Assembly: GCA_005773145.1 (NCBI GenBank)
Contig: SXHS01000234.1
Coordinates: forward strand, 1 to 5,885
Direction: 5' to 3'
Origin: Planctomycetaceae bacterium
GTDB taxonomy: Bacteria > Planctomycetota > Planctomycetia > Pirellulales > Pirellulaceae
DNA length: 5,885 bases
Positions 1-5,105 of this stretch are shown here, piece after piece. The position numbers and the translations under genes were made by a program. The first letter of the stretch is position 1. Each line of letters starts with the position of its first letter. The notes under the pieces were generated by a model, which was given only the letters and a program-made list of their open reading frames with translations, ran no database searches and was not told the DNA's origin.

Positions 1-29
1 ATCGGCAGGCAAGATGCCTGCCGCCACTT
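1..29. repeat. Palindromic dispersed repeat, copy A (REP-like)
   Basis: The core GGCAGGCAAGATGCCTGCC is a perfect inverted repeat: arms at 4-11 and 15-22 around an AGA loop, extended to 9 bp by the C3-G23 pair. The same 29 bases recur in the same orientation at 5070-5098 with one difference (position 24, C versus G). The copy lies at the window edge, so its full left extent cannot be seen. Its small size, palindromy and intergenic position fit a REP-type element. I recall similar palindromes as common between genes in Planctomycetes, but cannot verify that here. Confidence 0.75.
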
Positions 30-92
30 CCCCAGTGGCCATGTATGCTTTACCCACGGCTTTCGTTGCGGTACCTTGGACACCTAATCCGA

Positions 93-112
93 GCTGGCGT
101 TTGTTGGCCAGC
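93..112. promoter_or_regulatory. Inverted repeat upstream of amtB (dyad 1)
   Basis: GCTGGC at 93-98 and GCCAGC at 107-112 are perfect complements around an 8-nt spacer. The dyad lies about 130 bases before the amtB start in a region with no convincing gene. It could be a weak hairpin of a leader transcript, or of an upstream gene's 3' end, or an operator half-site pair. A 6-bp dyad may occur by chance; it is listed because it sits two bases from a second, better dyad. Confidence 0.35.
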
Positions 113-114
113 AA

Positions 115-130
115 CGGGATCAGGATCCCG
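115..130. promoter_or_regulatory. Perfect 16-bp dyad, candidate operator upstream of amtB
   Basis: CGGGATCAGGATCCCG has two perfect 7-bp arms (115-121 and 124-130) around a 2-base centre. The very short spacer makes it a poor RNA hairpin but a good shape for a dimeric DNA-binding protein. It lies 114 bases upstream of the amtB ATG, where a regulator could act. No sigma54 -24/-12 element and no convincing sigma70 promoter was found nearby, so the link to amtB control is inference from position only. Confidence 0.4.
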
Positions 131-244
131 ATCGCAGCGACAGTATTCGGTGAGCTTGAACATCCGAGCACAGGGTGGCATGGGTCGCCTCAGGCGGTGT
201 CTCGGCATAGGTGGCGGCTATGGTTTGATTACAAGGAGTAACGT

Positions 245-1819
245 ATGGTGCGGATGTTGTACCGGGCAGCGATGGCCGGGGTCTGGCTCGTGTGGTGGGG
301 TTCGGGCGGTGTTTGGGCCCAGCCGGCGGCTGCGGAGAACGATCATCGTCGATTGAATCTGTTGGTGGACGCGGGCTTTGGCCAAGAGGCCCCTCTCCTG
401 GCAGTCTCAGCGAGTTTTACGGAAGAGACCGTCGCTGATGCGGCCGTCTCGATAGCATCAGCGGGCGCAGCGGAGGATGAGGCTCTGGCCAAGATGCAGA
501 CGGGCATTGCGCAAGCCAAATTGGCCGGGCACAATGCCTGGATGCTCACGTCGTCCGCGCTGGTGCTGTTCATGACGGTTCCTGGCCTGGCAATGTTCTA
601 CAGCGGTCTCGTGCGCCGCAAGAATGTGTTGGGAATTATCATGCAGTGTTTGTTTCTGATGGGCGTGATGACGGTCGTCTGGGCGCTCTGGGGATATTCA
701 TTGGCCTTTGGCGGTGAGGGTGCTGACAATCCGTGGGTTGGCAATGGTCAGTTCCTCTGGATGCAGAATGTGGAGCGTATTTGGAATGACAGCACGGGGC
801 AGGCCGAAACGCCGATGGAGGGTGAAATTCCCCGGCTGACCCACATGCTGTTCCAAGGGATGTTCTTTGTCATTACGCCCGCGTTGATCTGTGGGGCTTT
901 CGCGGAACGGATGAAGTTCAGCGCCATGGTCTTATTACTCGTACTGTGGGGCACTTTGGTTTATTGCCCACTTTGTCATTGGGTATGGGATAAGGGGCTT
1001 TTGGGATTCGTACCAACCGCCGATTTAGCGAACAGCAAGGCCTTATTTGGTGGTGCTCTGGACTTCGCCGGTGGAACGGTTGTGCATATCAGCTCGGGAG
1101 TCTCTGCCTTGATGTGCGCGCTGGTCTTGGGCCCGCGCTTAGGACGAGGAACGGACGATATGCGTCCGCACAACCTGACGTATACGGCATTGGGAGCCGG
1201 CATGTTGTGGGTGGGCTGGTTTGGATTTAATGGTGGCAGCGCCTTGATGTCGGACGAAATCGCAGCCAGCGCGTTTGCCGCGACACATTTTTCGGCTGCG
1301 GCGGGTGCCGTATGCTGGGCGGTTATCGAGTGGTTGCATCGCGGCAAGCCCAGCGTCTTGGGAACGGCATCGGGCGCGGTGGCCGGACTGGTCGGCGTGA
1401 CCCCAGCCGCCGGGCATGTAGGTGCCATGTCTGCGTTATTGATCGGTGTTGCCACCGGCCTGGGGTGTTATTTGGCCTGCACGGCGGTCAAGTCTCGGTT
1501 CCGCTACGACGATTCCTTGGACGCCTTTGGCGTGCATGGTGTGGGTGGCACGGTGGGGGCGATTCTGACTGGAATCTTCGCCACGCGAGCATGTTGGGAT
1601 ATTGATGCCGGCCAGCCACTCGGCTTGATTGAGGGAGAAACCCGCATTCTCATCGGTCAGTTAGCCGCGGTGGCGGCCACATGGGTCTTTTCGGCCGTGG
1701 CCACGTTTGTATTGCTGAAAGTGGTGGACGCACTGGTTGGCCTACGTATCGCCCCGGATGGGGAAATGCGAGGTCTCGACTTGGCAGAACATGGAGAAGA
1801 AGGATACATCTTTAACTAA
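245..1819 (+). CDS. amtB: Ammonium transporter, Amt/MEP/Rh family
   Basis: Inner-membrane ammonium channel of 524 residues. The start is fixed by AAGGAG at 233-238, six bases before ATG. Residues 1-25 look like a signal peptide (hydrophobic 11-19, likely cleavage after VWA25). About 70 residues of non-membrane, alanine-rich extension follow before the first membrane segment (about 100-122), so the protein is nearly 100 residues longer than E. coli AmtB (428). Eleven membrane segments are plausible. Family residues are visible by motif alignment: F203 and F207 in FQGMF (Phe gate), W248 in HWVW, D273 and the first pore His H281 in DFAGGTVVH, F328 and S332 in WFGFNGGS, and the second pore His H431 in DAFGVHGVGG. 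The tail 499-524 keeps the GLR...GLDLAEHGEEGY pattern of the P-II-responsive C-terminal region. A loop of about 24 residues (249-272) after HWVW is longer than in E. coli. P-II and glnD follow on the same strand. Transport function is confident; GlnK gating is inferred from tail and context. Confidence 0.97.
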   Translation: MVRMLYRAAMAGVWLVWWGSGGVWAQPAAAENDHRRLNLLVDAGFGQEAPLLAVSASFTEETVADAAVSIASAGAAEDEALAKMQTGIAQAKLAGHNAWMLTSSALVLFMTVPGLAMFYSGLVRRKNVLGIIMQCLFLMGVMTVVWALWGYSLAFGGEGADNPWVGNGQFLWMQNVERIWNDSTGQAETPMEGEIPRLTHMLFQGMFFVITPALICGAFAERMKFSAMVLLLVLWGTLVYCPLCHWVWDKGLLGFVPTADLANSKALFGGALDFAGGTVVHISSGVSALMCALVLGPRLGRGTDDMRPHNLTYTALGAGMLWVGWFGFNGGSALMSDEIAASAFAATHFSAAAGAVCWAVIEWLHRGKPSVLGTASGAVAGLVGVTPAAGHVGAMSALLIGVATGLGCYLACTAVKSRFRYDDSLDAFGVHGVGGTVGAILTGIFATRACWDIDAGQPLGLIEGETRILIGQLAAVAATWVFSAVATFVLLKVVDALVGLRIAPDGEMRGLDLAEHGEEGYIFN

Positions 1820-1843
1820 CGTCAACTAACGTCAACTAACGTC
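1814..1843. repeat. 10-bp tandem repeat, three perfect copies, over the amtB stop codon
   Basis: AACTAACGTC is repeated exactly at 1814-1823, 1824-1833 and 1834-1843. The first copy supplies the last Asn codon and the TAA stop of amtB. Because the unit is 10 bases, the TAA in each copy falls in a different frame (1817, 1827, 1837), so all three + frames are closed. The array ends six bases before the -35-like box of a candidate promoter. The period is close to one turn of DNA, so it could be a phased protein-binding array, or a slippage expansion with no role. Confidence 0.85.
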
Positions 1844-1849
1844 GGAATT

Positions 1850-1879
1850 TTGTTATCCAGCACATGCCTATGTTATGAT
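1850..1879 (+). promoter_or_regulatory. Candidate sigma70-type promoter for the P-II gene
   Basis: TTGTTA at 1850-1855 (four of six match TTGACA) and TATGAT at 1874-1879 (five of six match TATAAT) are separated by 18 bases. TG at 1871-1872 gives an extended -10 (TGn before the box). Transcription would start near 1886, leaving a leader of about 60 bases before the P-II ATG. It would let P-II, and perhaps glnD, be expressed separately from amtB. This is consensus matching by eye; housekeeping promoters of the likely host phylum may differ. Confidence 0.45.
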
Positions 1880-1888
1880 GAGTTGGTA

Positions 1889-1922
1889 TCGGGACGCTGG
1901 GCGTGGTTTCTCCCCATCCCGA
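1889..1922 (+). promoter_or_regulatory. Hairpin in the presumed P-II leader
   Basis: TCGGGA (1889-1894) pairs with TCCCGA (1917-1922), and TGGG (1898-1901) pairs with CCCA (1913-1916). This gives a 10-bp stem with a 3-base bulge on the 5' side and an 11-base loop. It begins just after the predicted transcription start and ends 11 bases before the Shine-Dalgarno sequence. No T-run follows, so it is not a classical terminator; it might stabilise the transcript or tune translation. Confidence 0.35.
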
Positions 1923-1933
1923 ATCGGCTTGTC

Positions 1934-1938
1934 GGAGG
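1934..1938 (+). promoter_or_regulatory. Ribosome binding site that sets the P-II start
   Basis: GGAGG lies nine bases before the ATG at 1948. The same frame is open upstream to a GTG at 1903, but the added residues (MVSPHPESACRRKIS) match nothing in P-II proteins. The ATG at 1948 gives the standard 112-residue protein beginning MKKVEAII. The site therefore supports 1948 as the start. Confidence 0.85.
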
Positions 1939-1947
1939 AAAATTTCT

Positions 1948-2286
1948 ATGAAGAAAGTGGAAGCGATCATTCGTCATTTCAAATTGGACGACGTCAAGTC
2001 GGCACTCAGCGAACATCAAGTGCACGGAATGACCGTGACGGAGGTACGTGGATTTGGCAGACAGAAGGGGCACACCGAGACCTATCGCGGTGCGGAATAC
2101 ACCGTGGATTTTGTCCCTAAGGTGAAGATCGAAGTCATCTGCGCCGAGAAGCAGCTGCAGACGGTCATTGATACTATCCTGCGCGCGGCACAAACGGGGC
2201 AGATTGGTGACGGTAAGATTTTCGTGGGTGATCTGGCCAACGTGATTCGTATTCGTACCGGGGAGACCGGCGAGCAGGCGCTATAA
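1948..2286 (+). CDS. glnB: Nitrogen regulatory protein P-II (GlnB/GlnK)
   Basis: Small trimeric cytoplasmic signal protein of 112 residues, the exact usual length. It reads energy and carbon status through ATP/ADP and 2-oxoglutarate, and nitrogen status through covalent modification. The T-loop carries the signature YRGAEY (46-51), so the modifiable Tyr51 is present. Q39 and K58, known ligand-contacting residues, are also present. The B-loop TGQIGDGKI (83-91) and the C-loop R101/R103 are conserved, and the protein ends RTGETGEQAL. The one small departure near the N-terminus is IIRHF where E. coli has IIKPF. Sequence alone does not separate GlnB from GlnK. Its place 128 bases after amtB suggests a GlnK-type role as the AmtB plug, while the following glnD supplies its modifying enzyme. 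It may be co-transcribed with amtB or read from its own promoter at 1850-1879. Confidence 0.97.
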   Translation: MKKVEAIIRHFKLDDVKSALSEHQVHGMTVTEVRGFGRQKGHTETYRGAEYTVDFVPKVKIEVICAEKQLQTVIDTILRAAQTGQIGDGKIFVGDLANVIRIRTGETGEQAL

Positions 2287-2301
2287 CGGCTCGTTGCCGG
2301 C

Positions 2302-2334
2302 GGCCCTGAGGCAGGCACGTCGGTTGCCAGGGTC
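2302..2334 (+). promoter_or_regulatory. Hairpin between P-II gene and glnD
   Basis: CCCT (2304-2307) pairs with AGGG (2329-2332), and GGCA (2310-2313) pairs with TGCC (2325-2328). A 2-base bulge and an 11-base loop remain, and outer GG/TC can add two pairs including a G-U. It starts 15 bases after the P-II stop. No T-run follows, so full termination is unlikely. It could act as a 3' stabiliser or attenuator giving more P-II than GlnD, a ratio one expects between a signal protein and its enzyme. That role is inference. Confidence 0.35.
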
Positions 2335-2384
2335 CAGCGATCGATCGGCCGGAACCTGAGTCCACGAGGAATGGGACCTGCGAT

Positions 2385-5039
2385 ATGACAGGGCTTCGTC
2401 CAAGCGTCGTCGACGCCAAAGCGCGACTGACCGAGGGTCGTGCGCGGCTGCGGCAGCAGCACGACTCCGGATCGCCGGGGATTCAAGTCTGCGTCGGGAT
2501 GAGCGACCTCTTCGACTCGGTTCTGCTGCACCTGTACGAAACGGCGTTGGACGACTTGAACGAGCGTGGCCCAGATGGGCTCGAGGCGTCGTGCGTGCTG
2601 GTCCCTCATGGCGGCTATGGTCGCCGCGACGTGGCCCCATTTTCTGACGTGGATCTGTTACTCCTCCATCGATCGAACGCGACAGCTCGCATCCGTCGTT
2701 TGGCCGCCCGTTTAATTGCCGACGTGTCGGATGTGGGCTTGCAGTTGGGCTTTCACGCCAGCACGCCCGCCGAGGCCTGTCGCATGGCAACGGAGGATGC
2801 ATGCACGCACACGTCGCTGGGCGAAGCCCGGTTTCTCGGCGGTGCCCCAGACTTGTTTCCAGATTTCCAGCAGAGGCTCGCACGCCAGACGCGCCGGCGA
2901 TCGGTGGCGGTGATGGCCGCGATCGAACAAGCGCGTCGCGAGGAACGCTCTAAGTACGGCGAGACGGTCCATTTGCTGGAGCCGAATATCAAACGATCAC
3001 GTGGCGGCCTGCGGGACTTACAGCTGCTGCGCTGGATCGGTTTTGTTCGCTTCGGTGATGCCGATCCGGAACGGCTGCACCTGCTGGGAGCCTTAACTCG
3101 CAAGGACCACGGCGACTTACGAAAGGCGTGGGAGTTCTTGTTGCGATTGCGCAACGAATTGCATTTTCATGCGGGGCGCGCGTTGGATATGCTCAGCCGC
3201 GACGAGCAATTGCGGATTGCGCGACATTGGTCGTATGCCGATGGTCAAGGTCTCTTGCCGGTCGAAAGGTTCATGCGCGACTACTTCCAGCACACATCTC
3301 AAGTGCGCGACACGGTCTCGCATTTCGCGGCGGCGGCTCGCAAGCGGTCGATCTGGTCCAGCGCCCTCTCATCCCTGATATCGCATCATGTATCCGGCGA
3401 GTACCGCGTGGACATGGTGGAAATACGCGCCACGCGTCGCGGGATGGCCCATTTGCGCAACGATTTGGTGCGAGTGTTAAGACTATTGGATCTGGCCAAT
3501 CTCTACAATCGACGCATTGAACATGGCACTTGGCAGACCATTCGGCAGCACATGTCGGCATCCCCCGAGTTCCCCGTGACCGCCGAGGCCGCAGAACGGT
3601 TCTTGTCGCTCCTGTCACAGACCCCGCGACTGGGCGATTCCCTGCGACGTCTGCACGAATTGCGGGTCCTGGAACGGTTGGTCGTGGGCTGGGAGCAGGC
3701 ACGATACCTGCTGCAATTCAATACCTATCACAAATTCACCGTCGATGAGCATAGTATCCAGGCGGTGGAAAAGGCGGCCGGATTTGTGCACGATACGGGA
3801 CTGCTGGGGAACGTGTATCGCTCCATCTCACAGCGTCATCTCTTACATCTGGCGCTGTTGATCCACGATCTCGGAAAGGCCTTGCCGGGTGATCACAGTG
3901 ATGTGGGCAAACTCCTGGCAACCGAGACAGCTCAACGCCTGCGATTGGATCCAGCGGCAACGCGACTGATCGAGTTCTTAGTACAAAAGCACCTGTTGAT
4001 GTCACACTTGGCCTTTCGCCGCGACACGCGCGACAAGCGTGTCTTGGTTCAATTCGCGGCGGATGTCGGTTCACCCGAGATGTTGCGCATGTTGTACGTC
4101 ATGACCTGCGCCGATCTAGCAGCCGTGGGACCGGGTGTGCTCAACCAATGGAAGCTCGATATTCTGGGGGACCTCTACCGACGAACACTCAATTATTTGG
4201 ATGCGGGGAGTGACTCGCCTGAAGTCGAGCAACAGTTGGAGTTGCAACGCTCTCGATTGCGGGCCGCGATTGCTGCGCCGGAACGCGAATGGTACGAGCG
4301 GCAGATCGCAGCCATGCCCGCCGCCTACCTGTTGGATCGTGAGCCCGAACCCATCCTGGACGACTTGGCACGTGTGCGCCAATTGCGCCCCGACGAGGCA
4401 GTCGCCTGGGGACGATATTTGCCGGAGCGCGACGTGGTCGAGTATTCGGTGGCCGCCCACGAAACCCTGGTCTCCGGTATTTTTCACCGCCTCACGGGCG
4501 CGCTCAGCGGACAGGGACTGGATATTCTCGCCGCGGAAATCCACTCCCTCGCGGACGGCCTAGTGCTGGATCGCTTTTACGTCGAAGATCCGGACTTTAC
4601 CGGCTGCCCCGCCGACGAGCGGTTTCAGATCGTCGGGCAGAAGCTGCGCGAAGCTCTGGAACATCCCTCGGATCAGCCCAGTTTCCGCCGTTTATGGCAC
4701 ACCGAACCCAGCGGATACGATGTGGACTTCCCCCGCTTGCCAACGCGTATCAATATCGATAACTCGACCTCTCCGGCGCACACCATCGTCGATATTTTTG
4801 CCCAGGATCGGATCGGCCTGCTGTACCAAATCACCCGCACGCTGTACTCGCTGGGAGCCTCGGTACGCATGGCACGCATCGGCACGCACTTGGACCAAGT
4901 GGTGGACGTTTTCTATATCACCGACAAGTCGGAAAATAAAATCCGCGACCCCGCTTGGCTGGAGCGAATGCGATCCGAGCTCTTGTTGGCGATCGAGGAG
5001 GATCATCAGCCAACGGTCAACACGACCACATCGTCGTAG
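2385..5039 (+). CDS. glnD: Bifunctional [protein-PII] uridylyltransferase / uridylyl-removing enzyme
   Basis: Cytoplasmic glutamine sensor of 884 residues (E. coli GlnD is 890). It attaches UMP to Tyr51 of P-II when glutamine is low and removes it when glutamine is high. Domains in order: nucleotidyltransferase with GGYGR (76-80) and the metal-binding SDVD (D88, D90); the family motif NIKRSRGGLRDLQ (201-213); a helical region; an HD hydrolase domain with FTVDEH (H456), HDLGK (H494, D495), GDHS (502-505), KHLLMS (H536) and the ADLAAVGPG stretch (D577); then two ACT domains, about 685-770 and 799-873, for glutamine binding. No key residue appears lost, so both activities should be present. The ATG at 2385 has only a weak GGGA eight bases upstream, with a stronger AGGA 14 bases away, so translation may be modest. 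It lies 98 bases after the P-II gene on the same strand, with a hairpin between. The transferred nucleotide could be AMP rather than UMP, as in Corynebacterium, where the gene order is the same. Confidence 0.96.
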   Translation: MTGLRPSVVDAKARLTEGRARLRQQHDSGSPGIQVCVGMSDLFDSVLLHLYETALDDLNERGPDGLEASCVLVPHGGYGRRDVAPFSDVDLLLLHRSNATARIRRLAARLIADVSDVGLQLGFHASTPAEACRMATEDACTHTSLGEARFLGGAPDLFPDFQQRLARQTRRRSVAVMAAIEQARREERSKYGETVHLLEPNIKRSRGGLRDLQLLRWIGFVRFGDADPERLHLLGALTRKDHGDLRKAWEFLLRLRNELHFHAGRALDMLSRDEQLRIARHWSYADGQGLLPVERFMRDYFQHTSQVRDTVSHFAAAARKRSIWSSALSSLISHHVSGEYRVDMVEIRATRRGMAHLRNDLVRVLRLLDLANLYNRRIEHGTWQTIRQHMSASPEFPVTAEAAERFLSLLSQTPRLGDSLRRLHELRVLERLVVGWEQARYLLQFNTYHKFTVDEHSIQAVEKAAGFVHDTGLLGNVYRSISQRHLLHLALLIHDLGKALPGDHSDVGKLLATETAQRLRLDPAATRLIEFLVQKHLLMSHLAFRRDTRDKRVLVQFAADVGSPEMLRMLYVMTCADLAAVGPGVLNQWKLDILGDLYRRTLNYLDAGSDSPEVEQQLELQRSRLRAAIAAPEREWYERQIAAMPAAYLLDREPEPILDDLARVRQLRPDEAVAWGRYLPERDVVEYSVAAHETLVSGIFHRLTGALSGQGLDILAAEIHSLADGLVLDRFYVEDPDFTGCPADERFQIVGQKLREALEHPSDQPSFRRLWHTEPSGYDVDFPRLPTRINIDNSTSPAHTIVDIFAQDRIGLLYQITRTLYSLGASVRMARIGTHLDQVVDVFYITDKSENKIRDPAWLERMRSELLLAIEEDHQPTVNTTTSS

Positions 5040-5069
5040 CGAGACGATTCGCATGTCACTGGCTTGCAG

Positions 5070-5098
5070 ATCGGCAGGCAAGATGCCTGCCGGCACTT
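5070..5098. repeat. Palindromic dispersed repeat, copy B (REP-like)
   Basis: This matches copy A at 28 of 29 positions and is in the same orientation. The 9-bp arms lie at 5072-5080 and 5084-5092 around AGA. It fills the middle of the 66-base gap between the converging glnD and DUF3500 genes. There it could form a strong hairpin in either transcript and limit read-through, although no T-run follows on either strand. The two copies bracket the nitrogen locus, but no transposase or target duplication suggests that the block moves as a unit. Confidence 0.8.
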
Positions 5099-5105
5099 GG
5101 GGACA

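Noticed and set aside
95..109. Possible sigma54 -24/-12 promoter upstream of amtB
   Set aside because: TGGC at 95-98 and GC at 107-108 have the wrong spacing (nine bases between GG and GC instead of ten), and the -12 context is poor. TGGCATGGGTCGC at 176-188 also fails on spacing.
14..241. 75-residue + frame ending three bases before amtB, open to the window edge
   Set aside because: It starts inside the palindromic repeat, has no recognisable family or ribosome site, and resembles a chance open frame. It could in principle be the tail of an upstream gene, but reading through the repeat makes this unlikely.
976..1455. 159-residue minus-strand frame inside amtB
   Set aside because: It overlaps the pore-forming core of a well-conserved transporter and resembles no known family; it is explained as a shadow of amtB codon use.
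1884..1897. Possible sigma54 promoter before P-II (TGGTATCGGGACGC)
   Set aside because: GG to GC spacing is nine bases, not ten, and the -24 box lacks the usual CAC; the extended -10 promoter just upstream is a better match.
2371..2388. Five-codon leader frame (MGPAI) overlapping the glnD start as a possible translational-coupling peptide
   Set aside because: The AGGA upstream abuts its ATG, leaving no room for ribosome positioning, and short frames of this kind arise easily by chance.
2082..2883. Long minus-strand frames across the P-II/glnD junction (175 and 200 residues)
   Set aside because: They are antisense to conserved P-II and GlnD domains, rich in Arg and Pro as shadow frames usually are, and have no recognisable motif.
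1..5098. The nitrogen block as a composite mobile element flanked by direct repeats
   Set aside because: The flanking repeats are short palindromes without a transposase, terminal inverted repeats or target-site duplication, and the cargo is core metabolism with uniform-looking codon use.
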